A stretch of DNA of 64,000 nucleotides from Pseudoduganella plicata (lineage in GTDB: Bacteria > Pseudomonadota > Gammaproteobacteria > Burkholderiales > Burkholderiaceae_D), in NCBI RefSeq assembly GCF_004421005.1, contig NZ_CP038026.1, positions 1,054,001 through 1,118,000 of the forward strand. The letters are read 5' to 3'. Below the pieces are notes generated by a model, which had not been told where the DNA came from, did not search any database, and worked only from the letters and a program-made list of their open reading frames with translations. Of the stretch, positions 9,574 through 18,799 are shown piece by piece. Every line of letters begins with the position of its first letter. The first letter of the stretch is position 1. The translations under genes and the position numbers were made by a program.

Positions 9574-10665
9574 ATGGCTGAATCCTGCACCGATCTGCAC
9601 CAACGCCTCATGCTGCTGCGCGACACGGTCTTTGCGTCGTGGCTGGCGGCCGTGCGGGAACAGGTACGCTTCGCGCACGAACTGCCTGCGCCCTTGCTGC
9701 TCGATACCTTGCCAATTTTTTACGAACATCTCTGTTCCGTCGCATCGGGGGAAACGTTCAATTATCGCCAGTCGACCTTGGCGTCGGAACACGGCGGCGA
9801 ACGCGCGCGGCTGACGAGATACGACGTCGAAACGGTCGCCCATGAGATTCAGCTGTTCAGAAGTGTCCTGTTCTCGGCATGGGGGAACGCCGGCTTTGCA
9901 CTCTCGCGCGACCAGTCGGCCAGACTTAACTCCCTGATCGATGAGGCGATTCGCGAATCGATCACGGGCTTCATATTATGCAAAGCTGCCGCGCGGGAGC
10001 AGTTCAGCGCCGCCGCCGTCCATGATATCCGGGGCCGGCTTTCCGATGTATCGATGGCCGTCGATCACATCCGTGAAGCGCAGCAAACGGACACTGCGCA
10101 CCGGCTCGCGGCGCTCGCGTCCCAGCATCTCGAGCGCATCGGTTCGATGCTGTCGGAGATGCTGGACATGTCGATGCTGTCTCCTCCCGCGGATGACACG
10201 ATCGAGCTGCAGGCGCTGGATTTACGCGAAGTGCTTGTGGACGTGGTCCGCGCCTCCACGGCAGCGCCCAGAACCGAAGTGATCGCGATCCCTGTGCAGG
10301 GATTCTGGCATCGCGATTCGATATCGAAGGCGATCGAAAACCTGCTGTCGAATGCGGTCGAGTACAGCGACCCGGGAACGCCCGTCACCGCAACCTTGCG
10401 CAGCTACGGCGGCCGCGTGGCACTGTCCATCACGAACGAAGGGCCGCCCATTCCACCGGACCGCATCGAAGCGATCTTTCAGCTCTACAAGCGAACCGCC
10501 ATGAAGGGCGAAGGCGGCTGGGAAATCGGACTTCCGTTCGTGCGCAGCGTCGCCGAGCAGCATGCGGGAAGCATCGCCGTGGAATGCCGGCACGGCTATA
10601 CGACCTTCATACTCGACACGCCCGTCGATCCGCGACCGATTCTCACGGCGCGGATGCGCAGATAG
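9574..10665 (+). CDS. Orphan sensor histidine kinase, soluble
   Basis: Probable cytoplasmic kinase of 363 residues with no membrane helix. An all-helical N-terminal domain (about 1-135), reminiscent of RsbR-type input domains, precedes a phosphoacceptor segment with His150 in AAAVHDIRGRLSDV. The ATPase domain shows an N box (ENLLSNAVEY, about residue 255) and one divergent glycine box, GEGGWEIGLPFV, in place of the usual GTGLGL. No response regulator is adjacent. The ATG at 9574 was chosen because similarity to kinases starts there, but no strong ribosome site is visible. The signal and partner are unknown. Confidence 0.8.
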   Translation: MAESCTDLHQRLMLLRDTVFASWLAAVREQVRFAHELPAPLLLDTLPIFYEHLCSVASGETFNYRQSTLASEHGGERARLTRYDVETVAHEIQLFRSVLFSAWGNAGFALSRDQSARLNSLIDEAIRESITGFILCKAAAREQFSAAAVHDIRGRLSDVSMAVDHIREAQQTDTAHRLAALASQHLERIGSMLSEMLDMSMLSPPADDTIELQALDLREVLVDVVRASTAAPRTEVIAIPVQGFWHRDSISKAIENLLSNAVEYSDPGTPVTATLRSYGGRVALSITNEGPPIPPDRIEAIFQLYKRTAMKGEGGWEIGLPFVRSVAEQHAGSIAVECRHGYTTFILDTPVDPRPILTARMRR

Positions 10666-10688
10666 CGGCCGTCGTCGTCGGCGCCAAC

Positions 10689-11843
10689 TCAGCGCATGGC
10701 GCGCACCGTCGCGCGAACCTCATCGACAAACACCGCTGGCTGCTCCATCGCGGCAAAGTGGCCGCCGCGCGCCGGCTCGTTGAAGTGGACCAGGTTGGCA
10801 AAGCGCCGCTCGGCCCAGCGTTTCGACAGGCGCATCTGCTCGCCGGGGAACATGCTGATGCCGGCCGGCGTCGGCATCGGCGTTGCCGGCGCCCCGCCTC
10901 GCTGCATCGACTGCATCGTCTCCCAGTAAAGCCGCGCCGAACTGGCGCCGGTGTTGGGCAGCCAGTACAGCATGATGTCGTCGATGATGTGATCGAGTGG
11001 GAAGACGCTTTCAACGTCGCCGCCGCTGTCGGAGACGTCCTGGAACAGCGCATAGATCCACGCAGCCAGTCCGACAGGCGAATCTGCCAGGCTGAAGCCG
11101 ATCGACTGGGGCCGCGTGCCCTGCACTTTGAAATACCCGGAGAATTGCTGGTCATAGCGCTGCGCATCGTCGAGCATCTTCTGTTCGTGCGGCGTGGCCT
11201 CGGCACGTTCCTGCTCGGTCGGCTGGAACATCACCATGTTCAGGTGAATGCCCACCAGCCCCGGCGGCGCCTTGTAGCCAAGCGTTGCCGTGACCGCGCC
11301 GCCCCAGTCGCCGCCCTGGGCGGCCCATTGGTCATAGCCAAGACGCTGCATCAGGACGATCCACGCGTCGGCGATACGGTCGATGGTCCAGCCGGTGGCC
11401 GTCGGCTTGCCGGAGAAACCGAAGCCCGGCAGGGACGGGATCACGAGGTGGAATGCATCCTTCGCCTCCCCGCCATGCGCGGCGGGGTCGGTCAGCGGCT
11501 TGACCACGTCGCGAAATTCCAGCACGGAGCCGGGCCAGCCGTGCGTCATCAAGAGCGGCATTGCATCCGGCTCGGGCGATCGGATGTGCAGGAAATGGAT
11601 GTCCAGGCCATCGATTTCCGTACGGTACTGGCCGAAATCGTTCAACATGGCTTCACAGCGGCGCCAGTCGTAGCCATCTTGCCAGCGATCGACCAGGGCA
11701 CGCAACCTGGCCTGCTGCGGGCCCTGGCTGGTGTCGGACACGGTTTCGGCATCGGGCCAGCGCGTGCGCGCAAGGCGGCTGCGCAAGTCGGCAAGATCGC
11801 TCTCGGGTACGGCAAGGTGGAACGGGTGAATCGTGGTGGACAT
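10689..11843 (-). CDS. Epoxide hydrolase (alpha/beta-hydrolase, EHN family)
   Basis: A 384-residue protein of the microsomal/juvenile-hormone epoxide hydrolase type. An N-terminal EHN region (about 1-100, HPFHLAVPESDLADLRSRL) precedes the hydrolase core. The oxyanion motif is HGWPGS (101-106), the nucleophile is Asp179 in GGDWGG, and the catalytic His is about 362 in ARGGHFAA. It would open epoxides to diols. The start at 11843 has AAGGAAGT upstream. It faces a TetR regulator across 150 bp with a palindromic operator, suggesting that an inducer controls it. Confidence 0.9.
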   Translation of the reverse strand: MSTTIHPFHLAVPESDLADLRSRLARTRWPDAETVSDTSQGPQQARLRALVDRWQDGYDWRRCEAMLNDFGQYRTEIDGLDIHFLHIRSPEPDAMPLLMTHGWPGSVLEFRDVVKPLTDPAAHGGEAKDAFHLVIPSLPGFGFSGKPTATGWTIDRIADAWIVLMQRLGYDQWAAQGGDWGGAVTATLGYKAPPGLVGIHLNMVMFQPTEQERAEATPHEQKMLDDAQRYDQQFSGYFKVQGTRPQSIGFSLADSPVGLAAWIYALFQDVSDSGGDVESVFPLDHIIDDIMLYWLPNTGASSARLYWETMQSMQRGGAPATPMPTPAGISMFPGEQMRLSKRWAERRFANLVHFNEPARGGHFAAMEQPAVFVDEVRATVRAMR

Positions 11844-11946
11844 GGACTTCCTTGGTTGTGCTACGCTGCCGACCGGCATGGCGCCGGGATGGATTGAACT
11901 GTGAGGCGAACTGAACTGCACTAAATTGAACTGGCGAGTCTAGTTT

Positions 11947-11963
11947 AACGATAAGTTATCATT
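11947..11963. promoter_or_regulatory. Probable TetR operator between epoxide hydrolase and tetR
   Basis: GATAA-G-TTATC at 11950-11960 is a perfect inverted repeat and extends with one mismatch on each side to 17 bp. It lies in a short AT-rich patch in the shared control region and suits a TetR dimer that represses both directions. Confidence 0.6.
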
Positions 11964-11993
11964 TGTGTAAAGCGATTTGACAAGGGCAGCGGC

Positions 11994-12638
11994 ATGACAG
12001 CGGAAGTGGCGGCAAAACGTGGACGTGGCGGACGGCCGCCGGCCGATCGGGCCGGCGATGTCGAGGCCCGCCTGCTCGCGGCGGCGACACGTTTGTTCCT
12101 CGAGCGAGGCTACGACGGGACCACCTGCGATCAGGTGGCGCTGGACGCCGGCGCGGGCAAGGCCAGCATTTATGCGCGCTACGCCAACAAGGGTGCGTTG
12201 TTCACTGCCGTGATCGACAATATGCTGGGGCGTCCGCCCGGGCAGAGCGAGGTTGCGACCGAAACGCCGCTGCGCGAGCGCCTGCAGACGGTCGGGATGA
12301 GTGTGCTGGCCGATGCGCTGCATCCGGATGCGCTGGCCTTGCTGCGGCTGGTGGTGAGCGAGATGCCGCGCTTTGCCGGCACGGGCGTGCATGCCGAGCA
12401 GTTATTCTGGCAGGCAGGTGTGCAGCGGGTGGCGGGGGCGATTGCGGTGCGTGAGCCGGACCACGCCACCCAGGCGGTCGAACCTGCTCAGCAGTTTATC
12501 GAGCTGGTGCTAATGGCGCCGCTGATGCGTGCGCTGTTGGGCGAGCCGGTGGCGCCGCTCATCGAGTCCGCGCCGGGTCGTATCGATGGGGCCATTGCTG
12601 CGCTGGAGGCCGCCGGGGCACTGGCGAACTGGACGTAA
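11994..12638 (+). CDS. TetR/AcrR-family transcriptional regulator
   Basis: DNA-binding repressor of 214 residues. The N-terminal helix-turn-helix covers about residues 20-70: LLAAATRLFLERGYDGTTCDQVALDAGAGKASIYARYANKG is split over helices 1-4 as usual for TetR. The C-terminal 140 residues form the helical ligand and dimer domain, which is variable. It is divergent from the epoxide hydrolase gene, with a palindrome between them, so that gene is the likely target. Length is typical (about 200). Confidence 0.9.
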   Translation: MTAEVAAKRGRGGRPPADRAGDVEARLLAAATRLFLERGYDGTTCDQVALDAGAGKASIYARYANKGALFTAVIDNMLGRPPGQSEVATETPLRERLQTVGMSVLADALHPDALALLRLVVSEMPRFAGTGVHAEQLFWQAGVQRVAGAIAVREPDHATQAVEPAQQFIELVLMAPLMRALLGEPVAPLIESAPGRIDGAIAALEAAGALANWT

Positions 12639-12701
12639 CCGACGCCCTGCGATGCGGTGTGCCGCTCGTCGTTGACCGCGGCACCACCGGCTTAAGGCTG
12701 C

Positions 12702-14900
12702 TTAGCGGTTGGCGAAAGCCGCGCGCGCCTTGTGCAGCTTGCGATAGCTGTCCAGCAAACGCTGATGTCGGTCCAGCCCTTCCAGACCCATGCCGACCGG
12801 CGTCAGCCCATGGAAGCGCACGCTGCCGTCGATCGCGCCCAGCGCCGCATCCATGCGCGCGTTACCGAACATACGGCGGAAGTTGGCGACGTAGTCGTCG
12901 ATCTCCAGGTCGTCGTCCAGCTCCACTTCCAGCACCACGTTCAGCGCCTGGTAGAACAGGCGACGTTCGACGGTATTGTCGTTGTACTGCAGGAAGGCGC
13001 CGACCAGGTCGTGCGCGTCCTCGAAGCGTTTCAGCGCCAGGTTGATCAGCAGCCGCAGTTCCAGCACCGTCAGCTGGCCCCACTCCGTGTTCTCGTCGAA
13101 CTCGATGCCGATCAAGGTGGCGATGTCGGAATACTCGTCCAGCTCGTTGTTTTCAAGGCGGTCGAGCAGCGCTTCCAGCTGCGCGTCGTCCAGGCGGTGC
13201 AGGTTCAGGATGTCTTCCCGGAACAGCAGCGACTTGTTGGTGTTGTCCCAGACCAGATCCTCGACCGGGTAGACCTCGGAATAACCCGGCACCAGGATGC
13301 GGCAGGCCACCGCGCCCAGCTCGTTGTATTCGGCGATATACACTTCCTTGCCCGCGTCGGCCAGCAGGCCCAGCAACGCGGCGGCTTCCTCGGCGTTGGC
13401 GTTCTCGCCTTCGCTGGTGAAATCCCACTCGACAAAGTCGTAATCGGACTTCGCGCTGAAGAAGCGCCACGACACGACGCCGCTGGAATCGATGAAGTGC
13501 TCGACGAAGTTGTACGGCTCCGTCACGGCCGCGCTGGCAAACGTGGGCGGCGGCAGGTCGTTCAGGCCTTCGAAGCTGCGGCCCTGCAACAGTTCCGTCA
13601 GGCTGCGCTCGAGCGCCACCTCGAAGCTCGGGTGCGCGCCGAACGACGCGAACACGCCGCCCGTGCGCGGGTTCATCAACGTCACGCACATCACCGGATA
13701 CTGCCCGCCCAGCGACGCATCCTTGACGAGCACGGGGAAGCCCTGCTCTTCCAGCGCCTGGATACCAGCCAGGATGCCGGGATACTTCGCCAGCACTTCC
13801 TGCGGCACGTCCGGCAACGCCAGCTCGCCTTCGATGATCTCGCGCTTGACCGCCCGCTCGAAAATCTCGGACAGGCACTGCACCTGCGCTTCCGCCAGCG
13901 TATTCCCGGCGCTCATGCCATTGCTGGCGTACAGATTCTCGACGAGGTTCGACGGGAAATACACCGTCGCACCATCGGACTGGCGTACGAACGGCAGCGA
14001 GCAGATGCCCCGCGCCACGTTGCCGGAGTTGGTATCGATCAGGTGCGACGCACGCAGCTCGTCTTCCGGGTCATAAATCGACAGAGTGTATTCATCGAGG
14101 ATCTCCTCCGGCAGCGCATCCTTGCGCCGCGGCTTGAACCAGCGCTCGTTCGGGTAATGCACGAACGGCGCGTTGGCGATGTCCTCGCCCCAATAGGCGC
14201 CGGCATAGAAGTGGTTAGCGCTGAGGCGCTCGATGTACTCTCCCAGCGCCGAGGCCAGCGCGCTCTCTTTCGTCGCGCCCTTGCCGTTGGTGAAGCACAT
14301 CGGCGAATGCGCGTCGCGGATATGCAGCGACCACACGTTCGGCACGATATTGCGCCACGACGCGATCTCGATCTTGATGCCGAGCCCCGCCAGCAGCGCC
14401 GACATATTGGCGATGGTCTGCTCCAGCGGCAGGTCCTTGCCCGGAATGTAGGTCGCGGTATCGCCGCCCGGCTTCACCGTCAGCAGCGCCTGCGCATCGG
14501 CGTCCAGGTTCTCGACTTCCTCGATCACGAACTCCGGCCCCTGCTGCACGACCTTCTTGACGGTGCAGCGGTCGATCGAGCGCAGGATGCCCTGGCGGTC
14601 CTTGTCGGAGATGTCCGCCGGCAGCTCGACCTGGATCTTGAACGTCTGCTGGTAGCGGTTTTCCGGATCGACGATATTGTTCTGCGACAGCCGGATGTTC
14701 TCCGTCGGGATATTGCGCGTGTCGCAGTACAGCTTGACGAAGTAAGCGGCGCACAAGGCCGACGACGCCAGGAAGTAGTCGAATGGCCCGGGCGCCGAGC
14801 CGTCGCCCTTGTAGCGGATCGGCTGGTCGGCGATCACCGTGAAGTCGTCGAACTTCGCTTCGAGGCGAAGCTTGTCGAGAAAATTGACCTTGATTTCCAT
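12702..14900 (-). CDS. OsmC-domain/YcaO-domain fusion protein
   Basis: A 732-residue cytoplasmic protein. Residues 1 to about 135 form an OsmC-like domain (MEIKVNFLDKLRLEAKFDDF, then a Cys in LCAAYFVKLYCDT). About 180-590 is a YcaO ATP-dependent cyclodehydratase-type domain, with SALASALGEYIERLSANHF and CLSEIFERAVKREIIEGE carrying the ATP/Mg acidic residues. The last 140 residues are acidic and helical, as in E. coli YcaO (586 residues, linked to RimO methylthiolation of ribosomal protein S12). No RiPP precursor or RimO gene is adjacent. A shrunken copy of its 5' end lies at 24939-25275. Confidence 0.9.
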   Translation of the reverse strand: MEIKVNFLDKLRLEAKFDDFTVIADQPIRYKGDGSAPGPFDYFLASSALCAAYFVKLYCDTRNIPTENIRLSQNNIVDPENRYQQTFKIQVELPADISDKDRQGILRSIDRCTVKKVVQQGPEFVIEEVENLDADAQALLTVKPGGDTATYIPGKDLPLEQTIANMSALLAGLGIKIEIASWRNIVPNVWSLHIRDAHSPMCFTNGKGATKESALASALGEYIERLSANHFYAGAYWGEDIANAPFVHYPNERWFKPRRKDALPEEILDEYTLSIYDPEDELRASHLIDTNSGNVARGICSLPFVRQSDGATVYFPSNLVENLYASNGMSAGNTLAEAQVQCLSEIFERAVKREIIEGELALPDVPQEVLAKYPGILAGIQALEEQGFPVLVKDASLGGQYPVMCVTLMNPRTGGVFASFGAHPSFEVALERSLTELLQGRSFEGLNDLPPPTFASAAVTEPYNFVEHFIDSSGVVSWRFFSAKSDYDFVEWDFTSEGENANAEEAAALLGLLADAGKEVYIAEYNELGAVACRILVPGYSEVYPVEDLVWDNTNKSLLFREDILNLHRLDDAQLEALLDRLENNELDEYSDIATLIGIEFDENTEWGQLTVLELRLLINLALKRFEDAHDLVGAFLQYNDNTVERRLFYQALNVVLEVELDDDLEIDDYVANFRRMFGNARMDAALGAIDGSVRFHGLTPVGMGLEGLDRHQRLLDSYRKLHKARAAFANR

Positions 14901-14944
14901 GATGGATTCCAGAAAACGCAAAAAGAGGCTGCTGGCCGGCGCAG

Positions 14945-14975
14945 TAAAAACAGAAAGCCCCGCCGTGGCAGGGCT
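14945..14975 (-). terminator. Terminator after the LysR gene
   Basis: Read on the minus strand, AGCCCTGCC / GGCGGGGCT pair with one mismatch (14956-14964 with 14967-14975), followed shortly by a T-rich run. It lies between the LysR stop (15029) and the ycaO start (14900), so the two are probably separate transcripts. Confidence 0.55.
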
Positions 14976-15028
14976 CGACACATGGGCGGCAGCGAATCCC
15001 GGATTATACGCACTTGGCGACCGCCATT

Positions 15029-15916
15029 TCACGTGGCGCTCATGCAGGCCGCCAGTTCGTCCGTCGTGCCATTGGGAAACACCGTCTTCAGCAGGTCCAG
15101 AAACGCCGCCACGCGCGGGCTCAGCAGCCGGCGCGACGGGTACAGCGCCGAGATGGCGATTTCCGCCGCGTCCAGCTCACCCCACTGCAGCAGGCGCCCG
15201 GCAGCCACCTCGCGGCTGACGAGCGACACGGGCAGGCACGCGGCGCCCACGCCGGCCACCACGGCGTCGCGCACCATCACCAGCGACGACAAGCGCAGCC
15301 GCGGTTCGATGGCGATGCGCGCGCCGTCCTGCAGCGTCCAGGCCGCGGCACCGCCGCCATCAGCGCGGAGGACGGCGGCAGCCGGTTCGTCGCCCAGCGG
15401 CCGCGCGATGCCCGGGTGGGCCACGACCGCCAACCGGTCGCGCAGGATGATGCGTCCGACCAGCGTCGCATCCGGGTCGGGATTGACCCGGATGGCCAGG
15501 TCGTAGCCTTCCTCGACCATGTCCACGGCGCGGTCCTCGGTGGTGATTTCCAGCCGGACGTGGGGGTAGGCCAGCGCGAAGCGGGCGGCCAGTTTTCCCA
15601 GCGCCATCTGCGCGAACAGCAGCGGCGCGCTGATGCGCAGCCGGCCGCTGACCGCGCTGGCGCCGGACTTCAGGGCCGTCACCGTCTCGTCGATCTCCAG
15701 CAGCAGCGGTGCCATGCGCGCATGGAAGACCTCGCCCTCCTGCGTCAGCTTCAGCGTGCGCGCGCCCCGCTCCAGCAGCCGTACGCCCAGCGCCGCTTCC
15801 AGTTCCAGCACGCGGCGCGACAAGGTCGCTTTCGGCCGGCCGCTGGCACGCGTGGCGCGGCCGAAGCCGCCATGGCGGGCCACCAGGTTGAAGTCGGCCA
15901 GCGCGAGCAAGTCCAA
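15029..15916 (-). CDS. LysR-family transcriptional regulator
   Basis: A 295-residue regulator. The N-terminal winged helix begins LDLLALADFNLVARHGGFGR and contains KATLSRRVLELEAALGVRLLERG. A periplasmic-binding-protein-like effector domain (about 90-290) follows. The protein most likely starts at TTG 15916, which gives (M)DLLALADFN as in relatives and has AGG eight bases upstream; no ATG is well placed. It is divergent from the frameshifted NmrA-like gene, the usual arrangement of a LysR regulator and its target. Confidence 0.85.
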   Translation of the reverse strand: MDLLALADFNLVARHGGFGRATRASGRPKATLSRRVLELEAALGVRLLERGARTLKLTQEGEVFHARMAPLLLEIDETVTALKSGASAVSGRLRISAPLLFAQMALGKLAARFALAYPHVRLEITTEDRAVDMVEEGYDLAIRVNPDPDATLVGRIILRDRLAVVAHPGIARPLGDEPAAAVLRADGGGAAAWTLQDGARIAIEPRLRLSSLVMVRDAVVAGVGAACLPVSLVSREVAAGRLLQWGELDAAEIAISALYPSRRLLSPRVAAFLDLLKTVFPNGTTDELAACMSAT

Positions 15917-16027
15917 GTGTATTACCTGTGAGACGGAGCGCCCAATTCTACAGGCTATCGGAACGTTCGTGGGACGCCTACCATGCAAAGCGCCAACCGA
16001 CACTTTTCACCTGCCAGGAGCCACAAC

Positions 16028-16892
16028 ATGACCATCCTCGTTACCGGTGCCACGGGCACCGTCGGCCGCAACGTCGTCGCCCAGCTCGTCCAGCGCGGCG
16101 CCAGCGTGCGCGCCCTCGTCCGGACTCTCGCCATGGCTAACCTGCCGGCCGGCGTGCACGCCGTGCAGGGCGACCTGCTGGACGTCGACGCGCTGCGCGT
16201 GGCATTCGACGGCGTCTCGACGCTGTTCCTCCTCAACGCCGTCGTGCCCGACGAAGTGACGCAGGCGCTGCTGGCCCTGAACCTCGCCCGCGACGCCGGC
16301 GTGTGGCGGGTCGTGTATCTGTCCGTGCTGCACGCCGACCGCTACGTCAATGTGCCCCACTTCGCCGGCAAGTTCGCCGTCGAACGGATGATCGAGCAGA
16401 TGGGCTTTTCGGCCTCGATCCTGCGTCCGGCCTACTTCATGGACAACGACCTGGCGGTCAGGGACACGGTGCAAGCCTACGGCGTATATCCGATGCCGAT
16501 CGGCGCGTGGCGTGGCGATGATGGACGCACGCGACATCGGCGAGATCGCGGCCGTCGAGCTGCTGCGCCGCGACGCCGCCGGCGCCGACCTGCCGGTCGA
16601 GCACCTCGACCTGGCCGGCCCGGACCCGCTGACGGGCAACGACGCGGCCGCCATCTGGACGGAGGCGCTGCGCCGCCCGATCGCCTACGGCGGCGACGAC
16701 ACGGCCGCATTCGAACGGAACCTGCGCCACGCCATGCCGGCCTGGATGGCCTACGACATGCGGCTGATGGCCGAACGCTTCCAGGGCGACGGCATGGTCG
16801 CGGGGCCGGGCGCCGCGGGCCGCCTGGTCGCCCTGCTGGGCCGACCGCTGCGCAGCTGCCGCGCATTTGTCGCCGACGCCGTTGCCGCCTGA
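16028..16892 (+). pseudogene. NmrA-like NAD(P)-binding oxidoreductase, frameshifted
   Basis: The ATG at 16028, with AGGAGCC upstream, opens a Rossmann protein (MTILVTGATGTVGRNVVAQL) with normal features up to AYGVYPMPIG near 16504. The family motif that should follow (VAMMDARDIGEIAAVEL) is in the next frame and runs to a stop at 16892. The two frames join if two bases are restored in GCG(CG)TGG at about 16505-16508, which gives PIGARGVAMMDARD and a protein of about 288 residues. The break is either a real mutation or a sequencing error. Neighbours are the divergent LysR gene and the AtaL-like gene. Confidence 0.85.
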
Positions 16893-16936
16893 GCTTTGCC
16901 GACCTTCACCGATTTGCCCCATCAAGGAGACCCGTC

Positions 16937-17410
16937 ATGATCCATTCGACCGCAACCGTTGCCGTCAATCCGCAAGGCGCAGTGCCGCTGACCCGCGCCG
17001 AGGCCTGGCAAGGCCTGGTGCTGAAAGCACGCTACGCCCGCCTGTTCCTGCCGCCGGGCCTGTGCACCCGCTGCGACGTGGTGGCAGAAAGCGCCACGCA
17101 CAACGTGCGCGAGGCCACCATCGGCGGCAACGCCATCCGCGAGCTCATCGCTTTCGAGCCGGCAGCGAAAGTGTCGTTCTTCCAGGCCGGCGGCCCGCGC
17201 GAGGGCGTGATCGTCAACGAACTGTTCGAGGATGCCGGCGGCGCACTGCAGCTGCGCTTCTACTGCTACACGGGCCTGCGCGGCAAGGCGCCGGGCGGAC
17301 CCGAGGAACAGGCGGAGCAGACCTGGATGGACAGCGACCAGGGGTATCGGACGGCGCTGCTGTCGACGTTGCAGCGTACGCGGGCGCTGCTGGCGGAGGG
17401 CAGCCTGTGA
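16937..17410 (+). CDS. AtaL-like / DUF1857 SRPBCC-fold protein
   Basis: A 157-residue protein with a strong ribosome site (AAGGAGA) before ATG 16937. The central segment KVSFFQAGGPREGVIVNELF and the final LRFYCYTGLRGK resemble the AtaL-like START/SRPBCC family, a hydrophobic-pocket fold. No catalytic residues are assigned in that family. It follows the NmrA-like gene by 44 bp and may share its transcript. The ligand is unknown. Confidence 0.7.
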   Translation: MIHSTATVAVNPQGAVPLTRAEAWQGLVLKARYARLFLPPGLCTRCDVVAESATHNVREATIGGNAIRELIAFEPAAKVSFFQAGGPREGVIVNELFEDAGGALQLRFYCYTGLRGKAPGGPEEQAEQTWMDSDQGYRTALLSTLQRTRALLAEGSL

Positions 17411-17446
17411 TGCCGGCCGCGCCGCGCCAGCGGCGGCCCGAAGGAC

Positions 17447-18553
17447 TCACGTCCGCCTGACCTCCGCGCCCCCGTCCACGGGCGTGCAGATCGAGCCGGC
17501 GCCGATCAGCAGGCGGACCAGGTCGGCCTGCCGGTCCGTGCCGGTCTTCTGGAAGACCGACCTGATCTGGCTCTTCGCCGTGTTGATCGACAGCCCCGCC
17601 TCCGTGGCGATCTGTGCCAGCGTCGCGCTGCGGCTGCCGACCATCACGGCAAGACGCGCCTCGGCCGGCGTCAGGTCGAACATGCGCTGCAGGCATTCCG
17701 CGGACACCGGTACACAGCGCCCGGGATTGGTCAGCACCAGTAATGCGTCGGCCCGCGCGAACAGGTCGTGGGCCGCGCCGGCGAGCGGCAGCACATGCAG
17801 CACGCGGATCGGGCCCGGTCTGGCCCGGATGGGAATCGAGCAGCCGGAAAAGTCCTTGGCGCGCAGCCGCGCCAGCGCACCGGCGAACTGCTGCTGGGCC
17901 CGCCGATGCTGCAGGCACAACGCGCGGCCGATTTCGCGGAACGTCGTCCCCAGCTCATCCTGGAAGCGCAGATTGGCCGTGACCATCGCTCCCCTCGCAT
18001 CGATCACGCATGCCGCCGCGCCGATCGCCTGCAACGCTTGCACGTGTCCATGCATCGTCTGCAAGCGAAACTGGTCCGCCAGCTGGATGGCCCGTGCCAG
18101 GTGAGGACGCAGCGCATCGAGCGCCGGCACCGCGGCCCGCGCCGCATCGTAGTCGCAAAACCCTTCCACCGACAGCATGATGTCCTCGCCGGCGAGACCG
18201 GGTACGTACGTGCCGGCGGCGGCGGCAAAGCCACGCGGGCGCATGAACTGCTCGCACACGGGATCGTGCAGCAATTCCTGCTCCGACATTACGTCCAGTT
18301 CGGTCACGAAGCCGGGACGCCCCAGCGCACGCACCCTGGCCGGGCGCTCGTTCCGGCCCATCCATTCGCCGCTCAGGAACTCTTCCATGAAATCGGCCGC
18401 CGCGCCACCGCCGCGCCAGCAGGTGCCGTCGGCCGCCAGCGTGAACAGCAGCGCGCCCCTGGAGTGGAAACGCTCCCCTACCTCCTCGAGCAAGGACGGC
18501 CATTTCTCGGCAATGATGGCCGCTTCGTAGATTTGCTGGATCAGGCTTTCCAT
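17447..18553 (-). CDS. LuxR-family transcriptional regulator
   Basis: A 368-residue regulator. The C-terminal 65 residues are a LuxR/FixJ helix-turn-helix: LTPAEARLAVMVGSRSATLAQIA, then SINTAKSQIRSVFQKTG. The N-terminal 200 residues show no receiver phosphorylation site, and the middle (about 190-290) looks PAS-like. The start at 18553 (MESLIQQIYEAAIIAEKWPS) was chosen because this opening is typical of this regulator subgroup; upstream in-frame codons are rich in Arg/Ala and unlikely. Its targets are unknown. It is convergent with the AtaL-like gene. Confidence 0.85.
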   Translation of the reverse strand: MESLIQQIYEAAIIAEKWPSLLEEVGERFHSRGALLFTLAADGTCWRGGGAAADFMEEFLSGEWMGRNERPARVRALGRPGFVTELDVMSEQELLHDPVCEQFMRPRGFAAAAGTYVPGLAGEDIMLSVEGFCDYDAARAAVPALDALRPHLARAIQLADQFRLQTMHGHVQALQAIGAAACVIDARGAMVTANLRFQDELGTTFREIGRALCLQHRRAQQQFAGALARLRAKDFSGCSIPIRARPGPIRVLHVLPLAGAAHDLFARADALLVLTNPGRCVPVSAECLQRMFDLTPAEARLAVMVGSRSATLAQIATEAGLSINTAKSQIRSVFQKTGTDRQADLVRLLIGAGSICTPVDGGAEVRRT

Positions 18554-18799
18554 GGTGTCCCCCGTCGCGCCACAGATTGGACAGTATTCCACGATTTCAC
18601 CCGTTCGGGTGTTGTTTGCCGCGCCTGCGAAAGGTCTCATGACACGTAGGCAGTGACCAGTCCTTGCTGCCGGCGCCGACAGCGTTTCGGTCGCGCGCAG
18701 CGCCGCGCGAATGTGGCCCGGGATGAACGGACGCGTTCGCGGTGGTGACCAACCTCTACATGCCGTCACAAACGGCCCTGACTACCAGGGAGATGAACC

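Noticed and set aside
12732..15506. 924-codon plus-strand frame opposite the OsmC-ycaO gene.
   Set aside because: It is the longest open frame in the window, but is purely the antisense of a recognised protein and continues into the LysR antisense.
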